Shown: one piece after another, positions 25,586-34,120 of the stretch
Position numbering within the stretch: the stretch's first letter is position 1
How the letters are laid out: each line of letters begins with the position of its first letter
Assembly (NCBI GenBank): GCA_025210475.1
Contig: JAOARW010000066.1
Location: 1 to 34,794 of the forward strand
Length of the DNA: 34,794 bases
Source: Carboxylicivirga sp.
Lineage (GTDB): Bacteria > Bacteroidota > Bacteroidia > Bacteroidales > Marinilabiliaceae
Direction: 5' to 3'
Translations under genes and position numbers: made by a program
The notes under the pieces: generated by a model
Seen by the model: only the letters and a program-made list of their open reading frames with translations
Database searches by the model: none
Told to the model about the DNA's origin: nothing

Positions 25586-25739
25586 ATAGCTATCCGTATT
25601 AAAACCAATAATTATCGGTTGAGCAAAATATAGTTATCGCTTGACAAAAACATAACTATCAGTTGGCAAAGCGATAAGCATCGGTTTAGGAAAAAATAAG
25701 CAGACGTTTGAATTCGACTAATTATGTTTTGAAGAATTC
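25586..25739. repeat. Degenerate tandem array of seven 22-bp units
   Basis: Units begin at 25586, 25608, 25630, 25652, 25674, 25696 and 25718 with no insertion or deletion between them. Unit starts are ATAGCTATCCG, ATAATTATCGG, ATAGTTATCGC, ATAACTATCAG, ATAAGCATCGG, ATAAGCAGACG and CTAATTATGTT. The second halves of units 2-4 share TTG and then CAAA. The best units form a consensus ATAnnTATCGGTTG plus a CAAAA half, and the last two are worn. It lies between the aspA terminator and the lepA terminator, so it is outside both genes. There are no spacers, so it is not CRISPR, and 22 bp is not a multiple of three, so it is not a coding repeat. Confidence 0.82.
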
Positions 25740-25741
25740 AT

Positions 25742-25775
25742 AAAAAAAAGCTCGCCCAACCGAAGTTAGACGAGC
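25742..25775 (-). terminator. Rho-independent terminator of lepA with UUCG tetraloop
   Basis: On the minus strand GCTCGTCTAAC-TTCG-GTTGGGCGAGC (complement of 25750-25775) forms an 11-bp stem, with two G-U pairs, capped by the stable C(UUCG)G tetraloop and followed by eight T. It lies 40 bp after the lepA stop. Confidence 0.93.
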
Positions 25776-25814
25776 CCGAGTTATTTCCAACATCCCAACA
25801 GGGATCAATTTGTA

Positions 25815-27602
25815 CTAGTCCAGTTTAAGAACCGCTAAGAAAGCTTTTTGTGGTACCTCAACGTTACCAACCTGCTTCATACGCTTCTTACCTTTTTTCT
25901 GTTTTTCCAACAGCTTACGCTTACGCGAGATATCACCACCATAACACTTGGCTGTCACGTCTTTTCGAACGGCCTTAACGGTTTCGCGGGCAATTACCTT
26001 GGCACCTACAGCGGCCTGAATAGCAATATCAAACTGCTGGCGTGGGATCAGTTCCTTCAGCTTTTCACACATACGGCGTCCGAATACCTGCGCGTTGTCG
26101 AAGTGAATTAATGAAGATAAGGCATCCACACTTTCGCCATTCAACAGAATGTCCAAACGCACCAACTTGGCTGCGCGGAATTCAATCGGGTGGTAATCGA
26201 AAGATGCATATCCTTTTGATATACTCTTTAATTTATCGTAGAAATCAAATACAATCTCGGCCAATGGCAATTCAAATTCTAAATCAACACGGTCTGAAGT
26301 CAGGTAATGCTGCTTCATTAACACTCCACGCTTACCCAAACACAATGTCATAATCTGACCGATGTATTCGCTCTTGGTAATCACCGAAGCTCGAATGTAT
26401 GGTTCCTCTACCCGTTCCAATACGGTTGGTTCCGGCAATTCAGATGGCGTGTGTACGTCAATGCGCTCGCTTTTTTTAGTGTGAGCAATATACGGTACGT
26501 TAGGCACAGTGGTAATCACCGCCATATCAAATTCGCGATCTAAACGCTCCTGAATAATTTCCATGTGTAATAAACCAAGGAAACCACATCGGAAACCAAA
26601 ACCTAAAGCGGCCGACGATTCCGGCTCGTAGGTCAGCGAAGCATCATTCAACTGCAGCTTTTCCATGGCCGCACGTAAATCTTCGTAATCCTCAGCATCG
26701 ATGGGGTACACACCAGCAAATACCATTGGTTTTACTTCTTCGAAACCACCAATCGCCTCGGCACAACCACCTTTTACATGGGTAATGGTATCACCCACTT
26801 TTACTTCCTTACTGGTTTTGATACCGGAAATAATGTAACCCACATCGCCCGTTTTAAGCTCTTTGCGCGGCTCCATATCCAAACGGAGTACTCCCACCTC
26901 ATCGGCATAATAATCCTTTTCGGTATTGAAGAACTTAACGTGATCACCTTTTTTGATGGAGCCATTCACCACCTTAAAGTAGGCAATAATACCCCGGAAT
27001 GAGTTAAACACTGAATCGAAAATCAAACACTGCAAGGGAGCATCTTTATCGCCCTCAGGTGCCGGTACGCGATTAATCAGTGCCTCCAATATATTGTCAA
27101 CACCCTCACCGGTTTTACCACTGGCACGGATAATTTCATCGCGTTCGCAACCAATCAGGTCGATAATCTGATCTTCTACCTCTTCGGGCATGGCATTGGG
27201 CAAATCCATTTTATTCAATACCGGAATTATGGTCAGATCATTTTCGATGGCCTGGTACAGATTGGAAATGGTTTGTGCCTGAATACCCTGTGTGGCATCC
27301 ACAATAAGCAAAGCACCTTCGCAGGCGGCAATTGATCGCGACACCTCGTAAGAGAAGTCAACGTGTCCCGGTGTGTCTATCAGGTTCAAAACATAGTTTT
27401 CACCCTCAAACCCATAATCCATCTGGATGGCATGACTCTTAATGGTAATGCCTCGCTCGCGCTCCAAATCCATATCATCGAGTACTTGCGCCTGGGCATC
27501 CTTACCGGTTACAGTTCCTGTGTAACCCAACAGCCTGTCGGCTAAGGTACTCTTACCATGATCAATATGAGCAATAATGCAAAAATTACGTATATTTTTC
27601 AT
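25815..27602 (-). CDS. lepA: Elongation factor 4 (LepA), ribosome-associated GTPase
   Basis: LepA binds the ribosome like EF-G and affects translation and assembly. The open frame extends to 27629, but the ATG at 27602 (MKNIRNFCIIAHIDHGKST) matches the conserved N-terminus and gives a standard 595 residues. GTPase motifs are G1 AHIDHGKST, G2 within RERGITIK, G3 DTPGHVDF, and G4 NKMDLP. The LepA-specific C-terminal part includes FRAAKLVRLDILLNGE...VDALS and ends VPQKAFLAVLKLD. It is monocistronic, with a long leader and a strong terminator. Confidence 0.97.
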   Translation of the reverse strand: MKNIRNFCIIAHIDHGKSTLADRLLGYTGTVTGKDAQAQVLDDMDLERERGITIKSHAIQMDYGFEGENYVLNLIDTPGHVDFSYEVSRSIAACEGALLIVDATQGIQAQTISNLYQAIENDLTIIPVLNKMDLPNAMPEEVEDQIIDLIGCERDEIIRASGKTGEGVDNILEALINRVPAPEGDKDAPLQCLIFDSVFNSFRGIIAYFKVVNGSIKKGDHVKFFNTEKDYYADEVGVLRLDMEPRKELKTGDVGYIISGIKTSKEVKVGDTITHVKGGCAEAIGGFEEVKPMVFAGVYPIDAEDYEDLRAAMEKLQLNDASLTYEPESSAALGFGFRCGFLGLLHMEIIQERLDREFDMAVITTVPNVPYIAHTKKSERIDVHTPSELPEPTVLERVEEPYIRASVITKSEYIGQIMTLCLGKRGVLMKQHYLTSDRVDLEFELPLAEIVFDFYDKLKSISKGYASFDYHPIEFRAAKLVRLDILLNGESVDALSSLIHFDNAQVFGRRMCEKLKELIPRQQFDIAIQAAVGAKVIARETVKAVRKDVTAKCYGGDISRKRKLLEKQKKGKKRMKQVGNVEVPQKAFLAVLKLD

Positions 27603-27711
27603 ATGTATATTCTTTCTTTCAAAGGTCATTATGGTTCCGCCATTACAGCATAGAACTCCAGCAAAATTTTATCCTTACTTATCCAACATCCTCACTTCAA
27701 GCGATAAGTAA

Positions 27712-27723
27712 TTATCATGATAA
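27712..27723. promoter_or_regulatory. Perfect 12-bp palindrome in the lepA leader
   Basis: TTATCATGATAA is fully self-complementary. It lies within the putative 5' leader of lepA, about 110 bp before its start. It could be a protein-binding site; no known regulator is assigned. Confidence 0.35.
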
Positions 27724-27793
27724 AACTCCACGTGCTGGTTTCATTTACAATTACTTTCAGTCTATTAGCTTATCGTTTAACCAATAAGGATTG

Positions 27794-27801
27794 CAAAGAT
27801 A
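27794..27801 (-). promoter_or_regulatory. Promoter -7 box for lepA
   Basis: On the minus strand TATCTTTG (followed by CAATCC) is identical to the rRNA P2 -7 box. The position 20 bp upstream reads TTATA rather than TTTG. Use of this box would give lepA a leader of about 185 nt. Confidence 0.6.
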
Positions 27802-28195
27802 CTCAATTAAGCCGAATTCAATATAAATTTTGCATTTCGGATGAAAATAATAAAGCATCGCACTTTAAATTTTAAGATCAGAATTAAAGGGAAGTTTTAA
27901 AACAAGCCAAAGATGTATCTCTGATTTGCTTTATAAATGCAACATTTTGGAATCCATCGTATTTAATATAAATTTGATATGCTTTATACATTTCATATAT
28001 CGTTGGGGTATAAAGAAGATGAATAGTCGATACTAATGTCATTCATAGCATTTCGTTTCAGATAATAATTCAGGTAAAAATAATATTAGTGCCAGAAAAG
28101 TGTGATTTTTAATAATCTCTGCGAATAATAAGCTAAACATTCAAAAGTTCGGACAATGAGATCAATAAAATTCACATTAACGTAAAGGGAAACGA

Positions 28196-28708
28196 ATGGA
28201 AGTAAACAAAAAAGACAAATTTATAAAGACAATAGATACACATAAAAAGGTGATCTATAAGATTGTGAATTCATATTGCAGGAATATAGAAGATCGAAAA
28301 GATTTAGAGCAAGAGATTATTATTCAGTTGTGGAACTCATTCGACAAATACAATCCTGATTTCAAATATTCTACCTGGATGTATCGTATAGCCCTCAATG
28401 TTGCCATATCCTTTTACCGTAAAGAGAAAAAATGGTTGGTAAGAAATGATTTTTATAAAGTAGAGTCGATTTATACTATAGACGATGAGAACGAAAACGG
28501 CACAGAGTTAGACGACAATATTAAGTTGTTACAAAAATTCATCAACAACTTAAATGAATTAAATAAAGCTCTGATGTTATTGTATCTAGAAGAAAAACCT
28601 TACCATGAGATCGCAGAAATATTAGGGATCTCAAAAACAAATGTGGCTACAAAAATCAGCAGACTTAAATTAAAATTAAAAACAGAATTTCAAAAAAACA
28701 TATCGTGA
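28196..28708 (+). CDS. ECF-type RNA polymerase sigma factor
   Basis: The 170-residue protein has sigma region 2 (about 18-85; DRKDLEQEIIIQLWNSFDKYNP and STWMYRIALNVAISFYRKEKK) and region 4 (about 115-165; LNELNKALMLLYLEEKPYHEIAEILGISKTNVATKISRLKLKLK, a helix-turn-helix). Region 3 is absent, which defines the extracytoplasmic-function group. The stop overlaps the start of the next gene by 4 bp (ATGA), so translation is coupled to a membrane protein that is probably its regulator. Target genes and signal cannot be read here. Confidence 0.93.
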   Translation: MEVNKKDKFIKTIDTHKKVIYKIVNSYCRNIEDRKDLEQEIIIQLWNSFDKYNPDFKYSTWMYRIALNVAISFYRKEKKWLVRNDFYKVESIYTIDDENENGTELDDNIKLLQKFINNLNELNKALMLLYLEEKPYHEIAEILGISKTNVATKISRLKLKLKTEFQKNIS

Positions 28709-29367
28709 TGGAAGCACTTGAATTAAAAAAATTAATGGAAGCATACGATAATAAACTGGACAAAACACTCCGTTTAAATAAATCGTCAGTGAATGAGCTG
28801 CATTTCGATAAATCACAAAAAAGCACAAAGAAAATTCTTAAATACAGAATTTTTGAAACGGTAACATTTAGTTTATTGGTCATATTTTTAGGCTGGTATA
28901 TAGCTAATAATTGGGAACAAACACATCTGGCAATAAGTGGTACTATTGTTCATGTTTTTGCCCTGGTTGCTTTGGTGGGGAGTATTGGACAGATTGTGTT
29001 ATTGCAACAAATTGATTTTTCAAAACCGGTTGTTGAAATCAGGAAAAAAATGGAACTGGTAAACTCGCACGGATTATTATTCGTAAAATTAGTTTTTCTT
29101 TCGGCCCCAGTTTGGTGGTCCTATGCAATTGTAGCAATTGATGCTCTCCTTGAAGTTGATCTATATCTTCATTTAGATCCGGATTTTGTAATAAGATATT
29201 TAGTAATTAACTTCCTATTGATTATTCCACTGGTTTGGCTTTTTAATAAACTAACCTATAAAAACTTACATATAAAATGGGTAAGAAAAACCATAAGATT
29301 GCTTACTGGAACTAAAACAATGAAAGCATTGGAGTCTTTAAACGATATTGAAGAGTTTGAAAAATAA
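28705..29367 (+). CDS. Four-helix membrane protein, putative anti-sigma partner
   Basis: I do not recognise a named family. The 220 residues comprise a cytoplasmic N-terminal part (about 1-48, charged, with HFDKSQKSTKK). Four hydrophobic segments follow, at about 50-68, 76-100, 125-150 and 161-183, and then a basic and acidic cytoplasmic tail ending NDIEEFEK. No zinc-binding anti-sigma motif is present. The 4-bp overlap with the sigma factor gene is the main evidence for a role in controlling it. Such sigma/membrane-protein pairs are common in Bacteroidota. Confidence 0.75.
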   Translation: MMEALELKKLMEAYDNKLDKTLRLNKSSVNELHFDKSQKSTKKILKYRIFETVTFSLLVIFLGWYIANNWEQTHLAISGTIVHVFALVALVGSIGQIVLLQQIDFSKPVVEIRKKMELVNSHGLLFVKLVFLSAPVWWSYAIVAIDALLEVDLYLHLDPDFVIRYLVINFLLIIPLVWLFNKLTYKNLHIKWVRKTIRLLTGTKTMKALESLNDIEEFEK

Positions 29368-29463
29368 AATTTGATTCTTCAATTGCATAAAATAATTGCA
29401 CATCGATGAAACCAAAACAAAGTCGCCATACACAAGATTTACTAATAAAAGTTTCTAAAAAAA

Positions 29464-30282
29464 ATGCATAGCATTATAGGTATACAGCTCTTTAAGCTTA
29501 AAAAGTTGACAAAAATTTCAACTTGGACTTTTTTGATATTGCACTCGGCTATCTGGATTGCTGTTGGTCAAGAGACGGATATGGGACTGGATAATAATCC
29601 GGTATTAAATAAAGCAGAATCATACTATTTAAATACATCTTTAGCAAATCAGCGTCAGAATTTTGATTTCAATAAAAAGAAAACTGCCTTCATCTCTCTT
29701 AACACGGGCATAAACCTAAAAAGTAAAAATTCCTACTTTAAGTATTATTGCAATAAGACAGACTCAGCAGACAATAGAAACATTAAATTGATTGTTTTAG
29801 ACTCGAAACAAAAACGAGAAACAAATGGATTTGATGTCGTCGTTGTTTTTGACTCACGAAAAAAGAAAATTGATGACAGAAAAATCGAAAAAATAATCCA
29901 CAAGTTAGCTGAATGTGAAAAAGCAAAACCTCCTTACTTATATCAACTAGGATTGGATAGCAATCCGATTTTAACAAAACTGGAATCAGAATACTTTAAT
30001 AATGAGTTTAAGAACCATAATGCTACTATCGATTTCACCAAGATGAAAATCGGATTCTTTTCTGGACCAAGTGGTGATCGCATTCGCTCAAAAAAGGACT
30101 ATTTTGATTCAGTAAAAAATCGATTGGGGGGATGCAATCATGCATCTCAAGATTATATAATAGCGTTAACAAATGAAGAAAAAATAGAATCTGGCGGCTA
30201 TGACTTAATAATTGTTTCATGGAGCAAAATCATTCCAACAGATAAGGAAAGAATGATTCAAGAACTAAGAAAAAATCCATAA
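29464..30282 (+). CDS. Exported or anchored protein with two homologous halves
   Basis: I do not recognise a family. The 272 residues begin with a basic stretch and a hydrophobic segment (about 20-36, WTFLILHSAIWIAVG), a signal peptide or anchor. Two related repeats follow at about 40-148 and 162-268. Both start LGLD/MGLD-x-NP-(V/I)-L-x-K-x-ES-x-Y, continue through a DF-x-K-x-K-x-x-F strand, a (S/R)K-x-x-YF segment with a Cys (C96 and C224), then NGFDVVVVF versus GGYDLIIVSW, and end in a helix IEKIIHKL versus MIQEL. It follows the sigma/membrane-protein pair by 96 bp on the same strand and may belong to its regulon. Confidence 0.7.
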   Translation: MHSIIGIQLFKLKKLTKISTWTFLILHSAIWIAVGQETDMGLDNNPVLNKAESYYLNTSLANQRQNFDFNKKKTAFISLNTGINLKSKNSYFKYYCNKTDSADNRNIKLIVLDSKQKRETNGFDVVVVFDSRKKKIDDRKIEKIIHKLAECEKAKPPYLYQLGLDSNPILTKLESEYFNNEFKNHNATIDFTKMKIGFFSGPSGDRIRSKKDYFDSVKNRLGGCNHASQDYIIALTNEEKIESGGYDLIIVSWSKIIPTDKERMIQELRKNP

Positions 30283-30418
30283 GCCATTGTAATACCTTTT
30301 AAATAATTGAGGTTTCTGAATGTATTAATAAGAATATGAAATCAACCTCAAATAATGTCGCGAAATAGACCAAGAGCATTTACAATCATCATTCAAAAAA
30401 CATATCTTAGTAGGCCAT

Positions 30419-31576
30419 ATGGTCAATCAAAAACACTACAAAGCATTATACGCTGCTTTTGACTTATTTCCAACTTCTAAAGGTGCTTCTACCCATATTT
30501 CGCATATGGCCAGGTACCTGTTCGATTTTTACGGAAACGGTCTTCTTTACACACTTGGCAATGAAACCTACCCCGATTTCGAATCGGAAGGCAATACCGA
30601 TATCATTCGCTTTTCTAAACGTATCCCTCACTATCTTAACAGGGCTTTTGAATACAGCCATCACCTGGAACAGACTTTGAGGGATCATCATGAAATAAAA
30701 CACATTCACTTTCGGGATATATGGAGTGGACTGGGTATTTTTAACTCCGACACAACAGCCAAAACTCTCTTCGAAGTAAATGGCTTACCGTCCATCGAAT
30801 TGCCCTATCGCTACCCCAATTTAACCCGGGCAACTCTGGCGAAAATCGAAAAGCTGGAAGATTTGTGCTTGTCACGCTCAAGCCATATCATTGCTCCATC
30901 AGGAGTTATTCAATCCATGTTAATGTCGAGGGGGGTGAGCCAGTATAAAATTGATATTATACCCAACGCGGCCGATGCCAATCCAAAGTTTGAAGATCAG
31001 GACAACTTACCCGAAAACTACATCCTCTATTTTGGAGCCTTACAAAGCTGGCAAGGCATCGACACCTTACTCAAAGCCTTTGCCGGACTCAAAGACATGA
31101 CAGATTTAAAGTTGGTAATTTGCAGCTCCAACCGGCAAAAAGTTAGTCAACCTTATATGAAGCTTGCTCTTAAATTAGGTATTGCCGACAATATTATTTG
31201 GCAGCATCAACTGGATAAACCGGTATTAAATACCTGGATTAAAAATGCATTGCTTAGCATTGCCCCCTTACGCGAATGCAGCAGAAATATCCGGCAAGGC
31301 TGCTCGCCCTTAAAGATTTACGAGTCGATGGCTTGTGGCACTGCGGTTATCGCTTCCGACTTGCCCGTAAGCCGAGAGATACTTGACGATAACCTAAGCG
31401 GGAAACTGGTTCCTCCCGATCGTCCTCAGGAGTTAAGCCGCGCCATTCGCATATTAATAGAATACCCTAAGCTAAGGCAAAAACTGGCAGATAATGGTTT
31501 AAACTATATCCAAACGGTGGCCAACTGGGATCAAATAAAAAATAAATTAGAAACAGTATACTCAACCAAATTATAA
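30419..31576 (+). CDS. Family GT4 glycosyltransferase
   Basis: This is a retaining, nucleotide-sugar-dependent GT-B transferase of 385 residues. The N-terminal acceptor domain has YAAFDLFPTSKGASTHISHMARYL, including the glycine-containing turn typical of GT4. The C-terminal donor domain has IIPNAAD, NYILYFGALQSWQGIDTLLKAF, and YESMACGTAVIASDLPVSREIL with the E-x7-E-type region. No membrane span is visible. It is followed 4 bp later by a membrane-protein gene and, 2.5 kb on, by a second GT4 gene, suggesting a surface-glycan cluster. Donor and acceptor are unknown. Confidence 0.9.
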   Translation: MVNQKHYKALYAAFDLFPTSKGASTHISHMARYLFDFYGNGLLYTLGNETYPDFESEGNTDIIRFSKRIPHYLNRAFEYSHHLEQTLRDHHEIKHIHFRDIWSGLGIFNSDTTAKTLFEVNGLPSIELPYRYPNLTRATLAKIEKLEDLCLSRSSHIIAPSGVIQSMLMSRGVSQYKIDIIPNAADANPKFEDQDNLPENYILYFGALQSWQGIDTLLKAFAGLKDMTDLKLVICSSNRQKVSQPYMKLALKLGIADNIIWQHQLDKPVLNTWIKNALLSIAPLRECSRNIRQGCSPLKIYESMACGTAVIASDLPVSREILDDNLSGKLVPPDRPQELSRAIRILIEYPKLRQKLADNGLNYIQTVANWDQIKNKLETVYSTKL

Positions 31577-31580
31577 CAAG

Positions 31581-32447
31581 ATGCTTTTAAGGTATTTTAA
31601 AATGAGAGCCGCGCTCTCTCCTTCGCAAAAAAAATTCCTTCAGTCGCTCGAACTGGAAGGTAGTTTTAAGATTTCGCACCTGCTTAAAGAACTGGCTAAC
31701 CTCGGAAAAATGGATACGGCCGGCGATAAATCAAGAAAAGTACTAGGGATTATTATAGCCATCAGTCTGCTGATTGCCTTCGCTTCGATCTTTATCCTGA
31801 TAGACAATTCAAATACACTATTAGTGATCATCGAAGCAATTTTTCTGCCAGTTGCAATCGCCTCTATTGTTTTGTTCTTTGTGCTGAAAAAAGGTGATTT
31901 AGATAATAACTTACGCTTATTCATTATCCCGTTTTTAGGTGTTCTAAGAGAAGAAATGCACAACAAGGCGAAGATTAACCTTTCGTTATCGGCCAAAAAC
32001 CTGTTCGACAAAACCTACCTGTTCGACAAAAAGCAACTGCCTCCTCGAAGCAATGGTTTTGTAACGGATACACGAACTATTTCATATTACAAACAGACAC
32101 CATTCAAAGGTAATGTCACTCTGTCAGACAATACGGATTTAGCATTCGAAATAATTAACCTAGGCCAGGAAGTTTATGTTAAGAAAGTAACCAGTCGAAA
32201 AACCAAATACAAAACCAAATACAAAAAGGCGATTCGACTCAATATAAGCCTAAGCTTTCCTAAATCTACTTATACTCTCAACGGAGTACATAACACCGGC
32301 ATACCAGTGGTTATAAGTGAAACCGAACAAGCCATTAAGGTAAAGGGGAAGGTTGTGTTTAAAGGTTTGGAAAAAGAGTCGACTGCCCCGTTAAATACTT
32401 CAATTCGTGCCATTCAGCAACTTTACAAAGTTGTAAAACCGATTTAA
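31581..32447 (+). CDS. Membrane protein of unknown function (288 aa)
   Basis: I do not recognise a family. A cytoplasmic N-terminal part (about 1-50, ALSPSQKKFLQSLELEGSFKISHLLKEL) precedes two membrane helices (about 53-73 and 80-101) separated by a short loop. A soluble C-terminal region of about 185 residues follows, with beta-rich character (GNVTLSDNTDLAFEIINLGQEVYVKKV) and a basic patch (SRKTKYKTKYKKAIR). The tight 4-bp link to the upstream GT4 gene suggests a shared role, perhaps in glycan assembly or its scaffold. The ATG at 31602 (second Met) is an alternative start. Confidence 0.68.
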   Translation: MLLRYFKMRAALSPSQKKFLQSLELEGSFKISHLLKELANLGKMDTAGDKSRKVLGIIIAISLLIAFASIFILIDNSNTLLVIIEAIFLPVAIASIVLFFVLKKGDLDNNLRLFIIPFLGVLREEMHNKAKINLSLSAKNLFDKTYLFDKKQLPPRSNGFVTDTRTISYYKQTPFKGNVTLSDNTDLAFEIINLGQEVYVKKVTSRKTKYKTKYKKAIRLNISLSFPKSTYTLNGVHNTGIPVVISETEQAIKVKGKVVFKGLEKESTAPLNTSIRAIQQLYKVVKPI

Positions 32448-32569
32448 ACCTACTAATAGATTACTTTGGTTCGTTAATGATAACTGGCAATAGTTTTAAT
32501 CGTTTCAAAAAAAAACGTTGCTGGCATAACAGACGAACCCAATTACAATCCACAAGAAAAATTTGAAAT

Positions 32570-32929
32570 ATGAGATGCGATATAAAAAAAGGAATATTCC
32601 GACAAATTAGTTGCAAAAACCTTTCAACCCAACGTTGTTCGGATTGTGGCATAAATATTTGTAGCACCCACGCCGAGCAACTGGATGGTAAAACCGTTTG
32701 CATTAAATGCTTTACTAAATCAAAAAATGCATCGAAGGCAGCAATGTCCGACAGGTATTATGATGATGATCGTTATTTTTATATGAGCTATTGGGCCATG
32801 CGATCAAATTATTATAATGAATACGACGACTATGGATTTGATGAGTCAGACTATTCTGGTTTTGAAGACACAAGCGACGAAATGTATGATATGTCGGATG
32901 CCAATGATGATGATTTTTTAGATAGCTAA
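32570..32929 (+). CDS. Small zinc-ribbon-like protein with acidic Asp/Tyr-rich tail
   Basis: I do not recognise a family. The 119 residues divide sharply in two. Residues 1-50 hold C3, C15, C23-x2-C26, C31-x2-H34 and C44-x2-C47, a ligand spacing expected of a small treble-clef, zinc-ribbon or B-box-like zinc site. Residues 60-119 are an intensely acidic tail rich in Asp, Tyr and Ser (DRYYDDDRYFYM, YNEYDDYGFDESDY, ANDDDFLDS), probably disordered. The last base of its stop codon is the first base of the next gene's ATG (TAATG), so it is translationally coupled to a GT4 glycosyltransferase. Its role is unknown; protein-protein regulation is only a guess. Confidence 0.72.
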   Translation: MRCDIKKGIFRQISCKNLSTQRCSDCGINICSTHAEQLDGKTVCIKCFTKSKNASKAAMSDRYYDDDRYFYMSYWAMRSNYYNEYDDYGFDESDYSGFEDTSDEMYDMSDANDDDFLDS

Positions 32930-34110
32930 TGACAGTAAAAAAACTCCTTTGGATAACCGAAAACTATCCGCCCAATAAAGGTGGTATGGCCGAGTCGTGC
33001 AACCGGATCGTTGCCTCGTTGCGAAAACTGGGGTATGTGATTCATGTTTTTCATTTCAGTAATCGTAAGAAGCCATTTTTTACCGAGCAAAAGATTAATG
33101 GCAGCTATACAGCCATTCCAAAACACCATGATATTGCCCACACACTTAATCTGGGCTTAAACTTTTTAAGCAATCCCGCTACCAAACTGGATTATGAAGC
33201 TATTGTTGCTTTTGGCGGCCTTCTGCCAATGAATGGTGCACCGGTTTATGCCCGCTTGATGAATAAGCAATTGTATACCTTTATCAGAGGCAACGATTTT
33301 GACATTTCGGTTTTCTCTCCAAAACGAAAATACTACCTCGATCAAGCCTTTGCCTGCTCCAAAGAAGTTTGTGCCAATAGCCACGACAAAGCAAAAAGAA
33401 TACAGCTGCTTTATCCGGACACCAAGGTGCATTACATACCAAATGGCATAGACAGTTACGATTGGCTACCACTTAAAAGTGAAATTGAAAACATGCATTT
33501 GTGGAGAAAGAACAACACAAAACCCAACACCGTAACCATTGGTCTATTTGGGGTATTGAAGGAGAAAAAAGGGATTCGGTTTTTCCTCGAATCATTACTC
33601 AAATCAGGACTAAAAGAGCAGGTTCACCTGATTTTAACGGGCAACATTGATGACGACAAAGTCGTGCAACTTATTGAGAAGCATCAGATCCAAACCACAC
33701 TATTACCCTTCATGGATCGAAATGAGTTATTGAAATACTACACAGCATGCGACTGGATTGCGATCCCTTCTTTTTACGAAGGCATGCCCAATGTTTTAAT
33801 GGAAGCCGGAATATTAGGCATCCCCATTATTGCCAGTAATGTTGATGGCATGAAAGACCTGTTAATCAATAATGAAAACGGGCTAACTTTTCATCCGGCG
33901 GATAAAGAAGCATGTGCACAGCAAATTTTTAAAGCCGTTAAGATGAATGAGAATGAAAGGCTTCGGTTGGGAAATATGCTCAAGGATGAGATAACAATCC
34001 ATTACACGGCCGATCAGGAAGCTATGTTATACGATTGTTTTTTCTCAGGTAATCATGACCGTACATTGCTAAGCCGAATAAGATCACAACACGAGTTGCA
34101 AACAATTTAA
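32929..34110 (+). CDS. Family GT4 glycosyltransferase (second copy type)
   Basis: This GT-B fold transferase has 393 residues. Its N-terminus LLWITENYPPNKGGMAESCNRIVASLRKLGY carries the GGM-type glycine turn. The donor half has IPNGIDSYDW, TIGLFGVLKEKKGIRFFLESLL, and FYEGMPNVLMEAGILGIPIIASNVDGMKDLL. It is a different sequence from the GT4 at 30.4 kb, so the two probably add different sugars. It overlaps the zinc-ribbon-like gene by one base and is followed 10 bp later by a lipoprotein gene. Confidence 0.9.
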   Translation: MTVKKLLWITENYPPNKGGMAESCNRIVASLRKLGYVIHVFHFSNRKKPFFTEQKINGSYTAIPKHHDIAHTLNLGLNFLSNPATKLDYEAIVAFGGLLPMNGAPVYARLMNKQLYTFIRGNDFDISVFSPKRKYYLDQAFACSKEVCANSHDKAKRIQLLYPDTKVHYIPNGIDSYDWLPLKSEIENMHLWRKNNTKPNTVTIGLFGVLKEKKGIRFFLESLLKSGLKEQVHLILTGNIDDDKVVQLIEKHQIQTTLLPFMDRNELLKYYTACDWIAIPSFYEGMPNVLMEAGILGIPIIASNVDGMKDLLINNENGLTFHPADKEACAQQIFKAVKMNENERLRLGNMLKDEITIHYTADQEAMLYDCFFSGNHDRTLLSRIRSQHELQTI

Positions 34111-34120
34111 ATCCATTACC

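Larger units (their letters stand above)
27603..28195. other. Intergenic region: lepA leader and divergent sigma-factor upstream region
   Basis: The part next to lepA (27603-27790) would be its 5' leader if the -7 box at 27794 is used. Within it lie an inverted pair CGATAAG (27702-27708) / CTTATCG (27769-27775) and the palindrome listed separately. The words CAAGCGATAA and TTATCGTTTAAC also recall units of the 22-bp array on the other side of lepA. The part next to the sigma factor (27850-28195) is A/T-rich, and no promoter motif stands out. AAAGGGA just before 28196 may be a ribosome-binding site. Confidence 0.5.

Noticed and set aside
25586..25739. CRISPR array
   Set aside because: The repeated units are directly adjacent with no spacers, are only 22 bp, are strongly diverged, and no cas gene is nearby.
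27603..27629. Longer start for lepA
   Set aside because: The extra nine residues are not part of the conserved LepA N-terminus, and MKNIRNFCIIAHIDHGK fits the family start.
31640..32011. 123-codon minus-strand ORF
   Set aside because: It is antisense to the membrane-protein gene that is tightly coupled to the upstream GT4; there are no motifs and no promoter.
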